From WHSW01 sp963781265 (lineage in GTDB: Bacteria > Actinomycetota > Thermoleophilia > Solirubrobacterales > 70-9): a DNA stretch of 64,000 nucleotides. The notes beneath the pieces were generated by a model that saw only the letters and a list, made by a program, of their open reading frames with translations, was not told the origin of the DNA and did no database searches. Of the stretch, positions 35,866-44,266 are shown in pieces. Both the position numbers and the translations under genes were made by a program. How positions within the stretch are numbered: the first letter of the stretch is position 1; every line of letters begins with the position of its first letter. Location of the stretch: the NCBI GenBank assembly GCA_963781265.1, contig CAWAFH010000018.1:124001-188000 (forward strand), written 5' to 3'.

Positions 35866-36977
35866 CCGTCGGTGAGCTCGTAGCGGAGGCCGGTGTCGGC
35901 GATCGCCGCGAGGAACTCGGCCGGGTCGAACGCCTGTGACGGCGCCAGCGCGCCGACGCGGTCAGATCCCGGCGCGGCCAGTCGCAGGGCGCCCTCGACC
36001 GTCGTCACCGCCGTCAGCCCGTAGACGTCGGAGCCCTCGATCAGGCCGCTGCGCCGCCGCGACCCGGCGCGCGCCTCACAGGCGATCGCGAAGCGGGCGC
36101 GCCGGCGGTCCTCGACGCTGGGGCCCTCCGGCAGCCGGGCGACGGCGCGCTCGATCGGGCCGCGGGCGCGGGTGCGAAGCAGGCGCTGCAGCACCGGCAT
36201 CGTCAGCGGCACCAGCGGCGCCAGCCGCGGGTGCCCGGCGGACGTCGCCGCGGTCAGGGCCGTGTGGAGGTTGCGGGTCTCGACGTGGCGCGGGACGGTG
36301 ATGTGCTCGCCGGCCGGATAGCGGGTCATTTGCTGGACGCCGATCTCGCCGCCGAAGTCGTAGTCGGGCCGCCGCACCCGCTGCGAGGCCTCGGCGAGCG
36401 CGCCGTCGCGCCATTCGACGTCGCCGCCGCTCACCTGTCCCACGGCCGAGGCGGCCGTGCCACGCGATGGACCGAAGGAACGCACCGCGTAGCGGAGGTA
36501 GACGTCGTCGAGTGGCTCCATGCCGGCACAGGTGAGCGCCGCGATCATGTCGCCGGGGACGTAGTCGAAGCCCATCGCGGTGACCAGCGCGATCCCGGCC
36601 CGCTCGGCCGCGGGCCCATGGACATCGAAGATCCTGCGCATGTACGGCTGCTCGCCGGTGGTGTCGATGTACCCGGTCGCGCTCTCGATCGCCGCGCGGA
36701 CCACGGGCTCGCCGTGCAGCACGAACGGCCCGGCGCAGGAGATCACCGCGGCGCAGGGGTCGAGGGCCGCTCGCAGCGCCGCCGGATCGTCGAGCGCCGC
36801 GACCGCCGTCGCGGCCCCGCCGAGCTCGGCCGCGAGGCGGTCGAGCTTCTCCGCGTTGCGGCCGGCGATCACGAAATCGGCCCCGCGGCGGGCGAGCTCG
36901 GCCGCCACCAGACGGCCCGTGTAGCCGGTCGCGCCGTAGACGGCGACCGGCCCGGTCTGCTGCGGAGGCGATGGCAT
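35862..36977 (-). CDS. Saccharopine-dehydrogenase-like oxidoreductase (trans-acting enoyl reductase type)
   Basis: 371 aa from the ATG at 36977. Rossmann motif VYGATGYTGRLVAAEL, then AGRNAEKLDRLAAEL (NADP-type), CAGPFVLHGEPVVRA, and YIDTTGEQPYMRRI, in the order found in mycobacterial trans-acting enoyl reductases and related proteins. Probably reduces a lipid or polyketide-type substrate. TACGAT lies 9 nt upstream. Divergent from the CBS gene. Confidence 0.82.
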   Translation of the reverse strand: MPSPPQQTGPVAVYGATGYTGRLVAAELARRGADFVIAGRNAEKLDRLAAELGGAATAVAALDDPAALRAALDPCAAVISCAGPFVLHGEPVVRAAIESATGYIDTTGEQPYMRRIFDVHGPAAERAGIALVTAMGFDYVPGDMIAALTCAGMEPLDDVYLRYAVRSFGPSRGTAASAVGQVSGGDVEWRDGALAEASQRVRRPDYDFGGEIGVQQMTRYPAGEHITVPRHVETRNLHTALTAATSAGHPRLAPLVPLTMPVLQRLLRTRARGPIERAVARLPEGPSVEDRRRARFAIACEARAGSRRRSGLIEGSDVYGLTAVTTVEGALRLAAPGSDRVGALAPSQAFDPAEFLAAIADTGLRYELTDG

Positions 36978-36986
36978 GGACGCCGG

Positions 36987-36992
36987 ATCGTA
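36987..36992 (-). promoter_or_regulatory. -10 hexamer TACGAT
   Basis: On the minus strand, 9-nt spacer to the ATG at 36977. Confidence 0.35.
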
Positions 36993-37002
36993 TTGGCCCG
37001 GA

Positions 37003-37008
37003 TATCGT
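37003..37008 (+). promoter_or_regulatory. -10 hexamer TATCGT of the CBS gene
   Basis: 6-nt spacer to the ATG at 37015. Confidence 0.4.
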
Positions 37009-37014
37009 TGACCA

Positions 37015-37461
37015 ATGCAGCTGCGCGAGATCATGACCGCCGGGGTGGTCACGGCCGGCCCGGAGGCCGACGTGATCGGCGTCGCGCGGCTGATGCGCGA
37101 CCGCTCGGTCGGCTCGATCGTGATCTGCGATCACGACGGCGACCCGGCGGCGATGGTCACCGACCGCGACCTCACCGTGAGATCGCTCGCCGAGGAGCGC
37201 TCGCCGAGCGAGCCGGTGATCGACCACTGCTCGCGGCCGCTGATCGTGGGCGACCCGGGGATGGAGCTCGAGGAGGCCGCGGCGCTGATGGTGCAGCACC
37301 GCATCCGCCGGCTGCCGGTGGTCGAGTCCGGCGAGCTGGTCGGGATCGTCACCCTCGACGACATCGCCGTGCGCACGGGGGACCTCGAGGTCGCCCAGCG
37401 GATGACCCAGGAAGTGATCGAGGGCGCGCTGCCCGGCTTCTTCTTCCACGAGCGCGGCTGA
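37015..37461 (+). CDS. CBS-domain pair protein
   Basis: 148 aa, two CBS motifs: MTAGVVTAGPEADVIGVARLM with SIVICDHDGDPAAMVTDRDL, and LEEAAALMVQHRIRRLPVVE with ELVGIVTLDDIA. Likely an adenine-nucleotide sensor; partner unknown. Followed 11 bp later by a 70-codon gene. Confidence 0.88.
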   Translation: MQLREIMTAGVVTAGPEADVIGVARLMRDRSVGSIVICDHDGDPAAMVTDRDLTVRSLAEERSPSEPVIDHCSRPLIVGDPGMELEEAAALMVQHRIRRLPVVESGELVGIVTLDDIAVRTGDLEVAQRMTQEVIEGALPGFFFHERG

Positions 37462-37472
37462 GTGCGACACCG

Positions 37473-37685
37473 GTGAGCCCCGCCACCCCGGACCAGCTGC
37501 GAACCCGCGCCCGGGTCGAGTCGCTGATCGGCCTCGCCGCACCGGCGCTCGACCTGGTGCTGGCCGCCGGCGAGCGGATTTCGCGGGTGGTCGGGCGCGA
37601 GGACGACTACATCCCGATCCGGCCCGCCTCGGATCGGCTCGAGCTCGGCCGCGGCGAGCGGATCGCCGGGCCGGAGAGCGACTGA
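37473..37685 (+). CDS. Small hypothetical protein
   Basis: 70 aa from a GTG. Helical start (RVESLIGLAAPALDLVLAAGERISRVV) then a polar tail ending in GRGERIAGPESD. Too short for fold assignment, but codon use is coding-like, the amphipathic helix is plausible, and it is packed between the CBS and membrane-protein genes (4-bp gap downstream). Confidence 0.5.
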   Translation: MSPATPDQLRTRARVESLIGLAAPALDLVLAAGERISRVVGREDDYIPIRPASDRLELGRGERIAGPESD

Positions 37686-37689
37686 ACCG

Positions 37690-38553
37690 ATGAACCGCAA
37701 CGAGCTCCTCGAGCGTGAGCGCGCCGGCCGCAGCCTCGCGGGCTGGACGGCGGTCGCCGCGGGGCCGCTGTTCATCATCGCGACGTTCCTGAGCCAGAAC
37801 ATCGCGGTGCCGTTCGGCGGGCTCGAGACCGAGCGGTTGCGGGCGATCGACGACGCCGCGGGGGGCCTGCTGGTCTCGGCCGTGCTGCAGGCGCTCGCGG
37901 TCCTGTCGGTGATCCCCATCCTCCTCTATCTGTTCCGCGCGGCCCAGGCCCGCAGCGAGCGGGTCCGGCCGGCGATGGTCGGGTTCGTGTTCATCGGCCC
38001 GATCCTGCTGGCGATCTTCTTCGTCGCGTTCTCGATCGCCCAGAGCAGCCTCGCCTCCGACTTCGTCTCACAGGCCGGCCCGGGCGGCGACATCTACACG
38101 CTGCTCGACGATCTGCGCGACGACAACACCCTGTACCAGTTCGCCGCGAGCCTCTATCTGCCGGCGACGATCGGGTTCGTCGTCGGGGTCTTCTACGTCG
38201 CGCTCCAGGCGATGCGCACCGGCCTGCTGACCCGGATGAGCGCGACGCTCGGGATGGCTCTGGCCGTGGCCACGATCGTGATCGCCGGGCCGGCGATGAT
38301 CGGGGTGATGATCTGGTTCGGCTGGGTCGGCTTCACCGTCCTCGGCAAGACCCCGCGCGGCGCGCCGCCGGCCTGGGCGGCCGGAGAGGCGATGCCGTGG
38401 CCGAAGGCGGGGGAGCAGGCGGCCCGTCCCGCGGCCGCGGCCGAGGCGCCCGTCGAGGGCGACGCGACGGAGGTCTTCGCCGAGGCCGAGCCCCAGGATC
38501 ACTCGGCACGCCGCGAGCGCGCCCGCAAGAAGAAGCGCAAGCGGCGCGGGTGA
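37690..38553 (+). CDS. Integral membrane protein, unknown
   Basis: 287 aa with five hydrophobic segments (about 19-39, 57-80, 93-115, 148-170, 180-215) and a cytoplasmic tail that is Ala/Glu-rich then strongly basic (ARKKKRKRRG). No family recognised. Its stop overlaps the GTG of the hydrolase gene (GTGA). Confidence 0.65.
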   Translation: MNRNELLERERAGRSLAGWTAVAAGPLFIIATFLSQNIAVPFGGLETERLRAIDDAAGGLLVSAVLQALAVLSVIPILLYLFRAAQARSERVRPAMVGFVFIGPILLAIFFVAFSIAQSSLASDFVSQAGPGGDIYTLLDDLRDDNTLYQFAASLYLPATIGFVVGVFYVALQAMRTGLLTRMSATLGMALAVATIVIAGPAMIGVMIWFGWVGFTVLGKTPRGAPPAWAAGEAMPWPKAGEQAARPAAAAEAPVEGDATEVFAEAEPQDHSARRERARKKKRKRRG

Positions 38554-39563
38554 ACACCGCGGTCCCACCGAGGGCCGGCTTTCGATACGGCGGCTCACCC
38601 CCGGTCGGCGCCGACGCGGAGCGGTTGCTCGCGGCGCCGACCGAGCTCATGCTGGGCGCCCGCGAGCGCAACCCGGCGCTCGCAGCGCTCGACCTCGAGC
38701 GCGAGCTGGCGACGCTCGAGCACGGGTGGGCCCCGTACCGCGGCGACGCGATTCACCTCGAGCTCCACGGCGCCGACCCCGCGGCGCCGACCGTCGTCGT
38801 CAGCCCCGGGCTCGGCGACCACGGCCGCCGGCATCTCGGGCTCGCCACCGCGCTCTCGGTCCACGGCTTCAACTCGTTGATCGTCGATCGGGCCGGCCAC
38901 GGGATCTCCGAGGGCCGGCGCGGGGATGCGACCCTCGAGGCCGACCTCGGGGTGCTCGAGCTCGCCATCGGGGTAGCCCGCTCGCGGAGCAGCGGCCCGG
39001 TGATCCTGCTCGGCGACTCCCTCGGCGGGATCATGAGCTGGTACCTGCTCACGCGCGAGCCCGACGTCGACGCGGCGATCTGCCACTGCATCGCCCATCC
39101 CGACGTGCACCCCGACCCGTCGTTCGCGCGCAAGGCACCCCTGATGCGGGCCGTCGGGAGACTCGCCCCGTACCTGCGGATCCCGGTCGACCAGATCGCC
39201 GACTACGACGAGGTCGCGCTCGATCCGGAGACCAAGCGACAATTCGCCGAGCGCGTCGACCCCCTGTTCAACTTCTCGGTCAGCGCCCGCGCCGCCGCCA
39301 GCTACATCGGCTTTCGCCCTGCGATCCCGTGGGAGCGTGTGACGACACCCGCGCTGGTCGTGATCGGGGCCGCCGACCGGATGGTGACGCCGCAGTTCAC
39401 CAGGCTCGCGTTCGAGCGCGCCACGCCGCCGCGGAGCGAACTGCTCGAGATCGGGCGCGCCGGCCACCAGCTCTTTCTCGACCACCTCGATCTGGCGATC
39501 GAGCCCGTGGTCGGCTGGCTCGGCGCAGTCTTTGAGGGTGACCGCGAGGTCTTGGTCGGTTAA
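38550..39563 (+). CDS. Alpha/beta hydrolase
   Basis: 337 aa. Serine-hydrolase fold: VVVSPGLGDHGRRHLGLA (oxyanion), DRAGHGISEGRRGD, nucleophile elbow LLGDSLGGIMSW, Asp in VIGAADRMVTP and His in IGRAGHQLFLDH. Similar to monoacylglycerol-lipase/lysophospholipase proteins. GTG start overlapping the upstream membrane-protein gene, so the pair is coupled. Confidence 0.85.
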   Translation: MNTAVPPRAGFRYGGSPPVGADAERLLAAPTELMLGARERNPALAALDLERELATLEHGWAPYRGDAIHLELHGADPAAPTVVVSPGLGDHGRRHLGLATALSVHGFNSLIVDRAGHGISEGRRGDATLEADLGVLELAIGVARSRSSGPVILLGDSLGGIMSWYLLTREPDVDAAICHCIAHPDVHPDPSFARKAPLMRAVGRLAPYLRIPVDQIADYDEVALDPETKRQFAERVDPLFNFSVSARAAASYIGFRPAIPWERVTTPALVVIGAADRMVTPQFTRLAFERATPPRSELLEIGRAGHQLFLDHLDLAIEPVVGWLGAVFEGDREVLVG

Positions 39564-39610
39564 GGCTCCGGAGGACCCGTGGCGACGCTGGAGCGTAAGT
39601 TCAGGACCTG

Positions 39611-40045
39611 TTGACGCAGGCCTACGCGACTCCCACCCGCCACCGGACGGCGATCCGCGTCGCGCTCGGCGCCGTCGCGGCGATCCAGATCTTCGACGGC
39701 CTCTACGCGCTGCTGGCACCGGTCTCCTTCTACGAGGACTTCCCGCTCGGACGCGGGTGGGTCGAGGCGCTGCCCGGCTACAACGAGCACCTCGTCCGCG
39801 ACGTGGGCGGCCTCTTCCTGGCCACCGGCGCGTTCCTGCTCGCCGCCGCGTGGACGCTCGAGCGGCGCCTGGTCGCCGTGGCCGCAGGCTCGTTCCTGCT
39901 GTTCAGCGTGCCGCACACGATCTTCCACCTCCTCAACCTCGGCCCCTACGACACCGCCGACGTGATCGGGAACGTGATCGGCCTCCTGGCCACCGTGGTC
40001 CTGCCGCTCTGGGTGCTGGTCGAGCTTTACCGCCAGCGAGGGTGA
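39611..40045 (+). CDS. Small membrane protein, unknown
   Basis: 144 aa from a TTG. Four hydrophobic segments (about 15-32, 62-85, 88-108, 118-138) and a GYNEHLVRDVGGLFLATGAF motif resembling DUF4345/DoxX-type proteins. It overlaps the next gene by 4 bp (GTGA), which supports the frame. Confidence 0.6.
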   Translation: MTQAYATPTRHRTAIRVALGAVAAIQIFDGLYALLAPVSFYEDFPLGRGWVEALPGYNEHLVRDVGGLFLATGAFLLAAAWTLERRLVAVAAGSFLLFSVPHTIFHLLNLGPYDTADVIGNVIGLLATVVLPLWVLVELYRQRG

Positions 40046-40467
40046 GCCGCACGGCGCACCTGCTCTACGACGCCGACTGCGGCTTTTGCCGCTGGTCGCT
40101 CGGCTGGGTGTTGCGCTGGGATCGCGAGCAGCGCCTCGACCCGGTCGCCCTCCAGGACCCGCGCTCCGATCGGCTGCTCGCGTCCGTGCCGGCGGCCGAG
40201 CGGATGCGCTCATGGCATCTGGTCGACGCCGACGGCACCGTGCAGTCGGCCGGCGCCGCCGCGCCGCCGCTGTTGCGCATGCTCCCCGCGGGCGCGCCCG
40301 TGGCGTGGGTGTTCGAGCGGGCGCCGGGCGCCGTCGCGGCCGCCTACCGGCGGGTCTCGGGCGCCCGCGGCCGGCTCGGCCCGCGGATCCCGCGCGGCTC
40401 GGTGGCGCGCGCCGATCGCGTGATCGCCGAACGCCAGGCGGCGCGGGCGGGCACCGGGCCCGCCTAG
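40042..40467 (+). CDS. DCC-family thiol oxidoreductase-like protein (DUF393)
   Basis: 141 aa. Starts HLLYDADCGFCRWSLGWVL, the YDxDCxxC motif that gives the DCC family its name (thioredoxin-like fold), followed by DPVALQDPRSDRLL and a predicted C-terminal hydrophobic patch. Role probably in disulfide or membrane redox chemistry; not proven for the family. GTG start. Confidence 0.8.
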   Translation: MSRTAHLLYDADCGFCRWSLGWVLRWDREQRLDPVALQDPRSDRLLASVPAAERMRSWHLVDADGTVQSAGAAAPPLLRMLPAGAPVAWVFERAPGAVAAAYRRVSGARGRLGPRIPRGSVARADRVIAERQAARAGTGPA

Positions 40468-40470
40468 AGT
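40465..40470 (+). promoter_or_regulatory. -10 hexamer TAGAGT of the trypsin-like gene
   Basis: 7-nt spacer to the ATG at 40478; overlaps the 3' end of the DCC gene. Confidence 0.5.
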
Positions 40471-40477
40471 CAGGCTC

Positions 40478-41725
40478 ATGAGCGAGCGCCGGGCACCAGG
40501 GACCTCAGCGCGCTGGGCGTTGAGCGGGCTGATCGCCGCGGCGATCCTCGCCGGGTCGCCGACCGCGCCGGCGGCGGGAGGGGTCGCGTCCGAGCAGGTG
40601 AGCGCCCGGCCGGCCGCGGTGCGCGAGTACTGGGACGAGCGGCGCCTGCGGCGCGCCGAGCCCGCGGTGATCTCGCTGGGCGACGCCAAGCGCGGGCGCC
40701 GCTCCCCGCGGGCCTCCGACATCAGCGCCACCAGCGCCGGGTTTCCGGAGCGCGTCCACGGCAAGGTCTTCTTCACCGTCAACGGCGGCTCGCAGCCCGG
40801 CGACTACGTCTGCTCGGGGACCGTGGTGCACTCGAATTCGCATACCGCGGTGCTCACGGCCGGCCATTGCGTCGACGACCCCGAGTTCGGCGGCGGGTTC
40901 TCGGTCAACTGGATCTTCGTCCCCGGATATCGCGCGGGCTCAGGGCCCTACGGTGAGTGGCCGGCGACGCGGCTGCTGACCACCGGCGCCTGGCAGAGCG
41001 CGGCCAACGTGCGCCAGGACCTCGGGATCGCGCTGGTCGCCCGCGATGGCGAGGGCCGCGGGGTCGAGGACGTCATCGGCGCGCGGCCGATCGAGTTCGG
41101 GCTCGCCCGCCAGCAGGCGTTCGCCGCCTTCGGCTACCCGGCGCTTCCGACCCTGTTCGAGCCCGCCTTCGACGGTCAGCGGCTCTATCGGTGCGACTCC
41201 GGGGTGACCGGCTCCGACAGCCCGCCCGGCGATGGGCCCGACCCGCTCGAGATCGACTGCGACATGAGCGGCGGCGCGAGCGGGGGCGGCTGGGTGAACG
41301 CCGACGGGGTGCTCAACGGGCTCACGTCCTACGGCTATGCGGGCGACCTCGGCCACCTTTACGGGCCCTATTTCGGGGCCGAGGCCCGGGCGTTCTACGA
41401 ACGCGCCTCGGGTCCGGCGCTGCTCTGCCACGGGCGCGAGGTGACCAACCTCGGCGGTGCCGCGGCCGACGACTTCACCGGGACCGAGGGCGCGGACGCG
41501 TTCCGCCTCGGCGGCGCGGACGATGTGGCCGCCGGGGGCGGCGGCGACGATCGCGCCTGCGGTGGGGGAGGGTCGGACCGCCTGCGCGGCGACGACGGCG
41601 CCGACCGGCTGCTCGGCGGGTCCGGCCGGGACCTCCTCGTCGGCGGGCCGGGCGAGGACACCTGCATCGGCGGCCCGGGACGCGACCGCGCGCGCAGCTG
41701 CGAGCGCCGCCGCCGGATCCCCTAA
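40478..41725 (+). CDS. Secreted trypsin-like serine protease with C-terminal Ca-binding-type repeats
   Basis: 415 aa. Signal peptide (ALSGLIAAAILAGSPTAPAAG), propeptide-like basic stretch, S1-like domain with His in LTAGHCVDD, Asp in RQDLGIALV and Ser in MSGGASGGGWV, then a ~95-residue tail of GGxGxDxx nonapeptides (GTEGADAFRLGGADDVAAGG onward, GGSGRDLLVGGPGEDTCIGG). Such repeats bind Ca and are usual in type I-secreted toxins of Gram-negatives; here they are joined to a Sec signal. Likely an extracellular protease. Confidence 0.86.
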   Translation: MSERRAPGTSARWALSGLIAAAILAGSPTAPAAGGVASEQVSARPAAVREYWDERRLRRAEPAVISLGDAKRGRRSPRASDISATSAGFPERVHGKVFFTVNGGSQPGDYVCSGTVVHSNSHTAVLTAGHCVDDPEFGGGFSVNWIFVPGYRAGSGPYGEWPATRLLTTGAWQSAANVRQDLGIALVARDGEGRGVEDVIGARPIEFGLARQQAFAAFGYPALPTLFEPAFDGQRLYRCDSGVTGSDSPPGDGPDPLEIDCDMSGGASGGGWVNADGVLNGLTSYGYAGDLGHLYGPYFGAEARAFYERASGPALLCHGREVTNLGGAAADDFTGTEGADAFRLGGADDVAAGGGGDDRACGGGGSDRLRGDDGADRLLGGSGRDLLVGGPGEDTCIGGPGRDRARSCERRRRIP

Positions 41726-41727
41726 CC

Positions 41728-41780
41728 CCGCCGACTTTCATCTCAACCACCTCAGGGGTGGTTCAAATGAAACTCGGCGG
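41728..41780. terminator. Long palindrome, bidirectional terminator (dispersed element copy 2)
   Basis: Arms 41728-41751 and 41757-41780 pair at 21 of 24 positions around a 5-nt loop. It fills the 62-bp gap between the convergent protease and ThyX genes. Its left arm is the near-exact complement of the right arm of the element at 3019-3071. Confidence 0.7.
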
Positions 41781-41787
41781 GAGGGGG

Positions 41788-43413
41788 TCAGCCGAGGGTG
41801 CTGACGCCCGGAGGGGCGTCGGCGGCCTGCGAGGCGGCGACCCGCTTGCGGTGCGTGCGGATCTCGCTCAGGATCCGCTCGAGGCGCGGCTCGGTGGTCG
41901 AGTCGACGTGGAGCATCGCCGCCCCGATCGCGGGGTGCACGGCGGCGATCCGCTCGTGCATGGCCTGGGCGACGGCGCGGTAGGTGGGGTGGCCCTCGCG
42001 CCCGGAGCGCAGCTCGCACAGGTGCATGGCCTCGCGCGCGTTGAGGTCGAGGACGTAGCGGATCCGGTAGCCGAGGCACAGCGCGTAGGGCGCCGCCTCT
42101 CCCATCCCGGCGGCCTCGAGGCGGTCGAACTCGGTGTGCGAGATCTCGAGCGCCCGCTCGTACTCGTCGCCGGCCCCCGCCTCGCGGACCTCGTCGGGGA
42201 CGCCGGCGCCGAGGTCGGGGCCGAGGCTCTGCCATTGGCAGGTGAGCATCCGGTGGCGCTGCAGGTCGCGAAAGCCGCCGTAGTCGGAGACGATCTCGAA
42301 CCGGTAGCGAACGGCCTCCCAGCCCCGCCCGGGACGGTGGCGGCGGTTGCGCCGCTCGCCGGCCAGCTCGCCGATCAGCTCGGCGCGCTCGATCGGGTCG
42401 AGCGCCGCGATCCGCCCGTGCACCTGCGCCTCGGGGACGCCGGCCGACTCGTACAGCGACGCCGTCAGCAGGTCGTCCTCGGAGCCGTCGACATGGACGA
42501 GCTCGACCGAGGGGGCGCCGTCGCCGTCACGGCGATCGAGTCCGAGCCTCGCGACCGCCAGCTCGGCCGCCTCGCGGCGCTCGCGCAGGTGCGCGACCCA
42601 GTCGCCGCCGCGTTCGGGCCGCTCGACCCGGGCGACGAAGCTCGGGATCACGTGCTTGAGCTCGGCGAGCAGCAGCTCGCCGTAGTCGCGAGCCTCGGGC
42701 AGCGGCGAGGCGGCGAGGCGCAGCAGCAGCTGCTCGTAGGCCTGCCCGGAGGCGTACATGCCGACGTGGCTCAGCGTCGAGGCGGGCAGCAGGCCGCGCA
42801 GGAGGTCGAGCGCCTTGGCCCGGATCGAGCTGCGCCAGGCCCCCTCGGGCTGGCCGCCGTCGCGCGGCCAGCGCTCCGCGGCCCATTCCTGGACCCGCTC
42901 GAGGCCGGCCGAGTAGATCTCGAACAGCTCGTCCATCGCCCGCGCGTACTCGGGGCCGAGCTCGTCGTCGGAGTAGTAGCGGTAGCCGCCGCGGCCCTCG
43001 ATCGGCTGGTCGTAGGGGATGTAGCGGGTCGACTGCTCGAGATAGGCCGCGAGCCGGCCGCGCTGCAGGACCTTGGTGAGCACGTTGGAGACCCATTCGC
43101 AGGCCACGTGGGCACCGCCGACCTGGGCGATCGAGTCGTCGCCGTAGCCGATGAACACGCGCTCGTACAGGCCCGCGGCGCGCTCGCCCTCGATCCCGTC
43201 GAAGGGCCGCTCGCCCGCCGGCACGTCATCGGCGAACTCCTCCAAGAACAGCCGCCGCAGCGTGCCGGGGTAGCGCGAGTAGCGCGCGAAGAGGGCGCCC
43301 TTGACCGTCTCCGGGAGGTTGACGAGGCTGAACACCGGGCGGTCGAGATTGGTGAAGTGCGGCCGCAGCAGCTCCTGCTCGGCGGGGGTGAACGACTCGA
43401 CCGGATAACGCAC
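41788..43413 (-). CDS. Double-domain FAD-dependent thymidylate synthase (ThyX-like)
   Basis: 541 aa, about twice a normal ThyX (220-250 aa). Both halves show the ThyX pattern. The first has GGAHVACEWVSNVLTKVLQRGRLAAYLEQSTRYIPY read in pieces: QRGR (117-120) where ThyX has RHR, but EQSTRY intact (126-131). The second has QRHRML (385-390) but CQWQSLG in place of the S-x-R half, and a good NAREAMHLCELRSG. So the RHRxxS...SxRY signature is split between halves. It may make dTMP or have another flavin role. GTG start with TACGAT 7 nt upstream. Confidence 0.78.
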   Translation of the reverse strand: MRYPVESFTPAEQELLRPHFTNLDRPVFSLVNLPETVKGALFARYSRYPGTLRRLFLEEFADDVPAGERPFDGIEGERAAGLYERVFIGYGDDSIAQVGGAHVACEWVSNVLTKVLQRGRLAAYLEQSTRYIPYDQPIEGRGGYRYYSDDELGPEYARAMDELFEIYSAGLERVQEWAAERWPRDGGQPEGAWRSSIRAKALDLLRGLLPASTLSHVGMYASGQAYEQLLLRLAASPLPEARDYGELLLAELKHVIPSFVARVERPERGGDWVAHLRERREAAELAVARLGLDRRDGDGAPSVELVHVDGSEDDLLTASLYESAGVPEAQVHGRIAALDPIERAELIGELAGERRNRRHRPGRGWEAVRYRFEIVSDYGGFRDLQRHRMLTCQWQSLGPDLGAGVPDEVREAGAGDEYERALEISHTEFDRLEAAGMGEAAPYALCLGYRIRYVLDLNAREAMHLCELRSGREGHPTYRAVAQAMHERIAAVHPAIGAAMLHVDSTTEPRLERILSEIRTHRKRVAASQAADAPPGVSTLG

Positions 43414-43420
43414 GCGGGCG

Positions 43421-43426
43421 ATCGTA
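43421..43426 (-). promoter_or_regulatory. -10 hexamer TACGAT of the ThyX-like gene
   Basis: On the minus strand, 7-nt spacer to the GTG at 43413. Confidence 0.45.
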
Positions 43427-43461
43427 GTGATCGCCGCGGCGGGGGGTCCGGGGGCGCTCGC

Positions 43462-43821
43462 TCAGCTCGAGCGCGGCGGCGGCGCCGCCATCAGCTCGAC
43501 CCGGTGACCGCCCGGCCCGAGCGCGAAGGCGCGCCGCGCACCCCACAGCTGCCGTGCCTCGGCGACCTCGTAGCCGGCCGCCTCGACGGCGCCCACGGCC
43601 GCCTCGAAGTCGTCGACGACCACGGCCGCGTGGCCGAGCACCGGCGCGGTCGCCGCGTCGGTGTGGATCAGGTGGATCTGGGTGCCGTCGCGCTCCAGCC
43701 AGCTGACGTAACCGCCGAGCGCCTCCGGCGAGTCGACCGGCTCGAACCCGAGCAGGCGCCAGAACTCGATCGCGGCCTCCACCTCGGCGGGGCCGACCTC
43801 GAGTGAGACGTGCTGGAGCAC
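43462..43821 (-). CDS. VOC-family (glyoxalase/bleomycin-resistance-like) protein
   Basis: 119 aa, two beta-alpha-beta-beta-beta modules: LQHVSLEVGPAEVEAAIEFW with GTQIHLIHT, and GHAAVVVDDFEAAVGAVEAA with GPGGHRVELMA. His5, His50 and Glu113-type metal positions are plausible. Substrate unknown. Twelve bases after an NTF2-type gene on the same strand. Confidence 0.82.
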   Translation of the reverse strand: MLQHVSLEVGPAEVEAAIEFWRLLGFEPVDSPEALGGYVSWLERDGTQIHLIHTDAATAPVLGHAAVVVDDFEAAVGAVEAAGYEVAEARQLWGARRAFALGPGGHRVELMAAPPPRSS

Positions 43822-43833
43822 GGTCGCGCCCGA

Positions 43834-44232
43834 TCAGGTGCGGGACGCGGCCTTCGCCGCGTCCCAGTCGGCGAAGGCGTCGATCCGGGCCACCTCGTCA
43901 CCGCGGAAGGTCGCCAGGTGCGCGTAGGGCTTGCTCACCTGGTTGCCCGTCTCGCGGTCGGTGCCGTTGAACGTGAGCAGCGCCAGGACGCGGTCGTCGC
44001 CGGCCGGATCGAGCGAGTTGATCTCGAGCTCGAACAGAGCCCAGGGCTCCTCGATGAACGTGGTCCAGAACTCGACCATGCCCTCGCGGCCGCTGTAGAT
44101 CGCGTCGATCCCCGGGAACAAACCGGCGGTGTGGAACTCGAAGTCCGGCGCCGCCTGCTCGAGGATCCAGACCAGGTCGCGCCGGTTCCAGGCGTCGAGG
44201 GCGTCGCGGTAGTGCTCGACGTTGTCGCTCAC
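43834..44232 (-). CDS. NTF2-fold/SnoaL-like protein
   Basis: 132 aa. HYRDALDAWNRRDLVWILEQ, FHTAGLFPGIDAIYSGREG and PYAHLATFRGDEVARIDAFAD follow the SnoaL-like pattern. GTG start. Unlike the pair at 22.9-23.8 kb its codon use is normal for this genome. Function unknown. Confidence 0.78.
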   Translation of the reverse strand: MSDNVEHYRDALDAWNRRDLVWILEQAAPDFEFHTAGLFPGIDAIYSGREGMVEFWTTFIEEPWALFELEINSLDPAGDDRVLALLTFNGTDRETGNQVSKPYAHLATFRGDEVARIDAFADWDAAKAASRT

Positions 44233-44266
44233 TCCCCAATCACTATCACGCCGGGTGAAGCGATCG

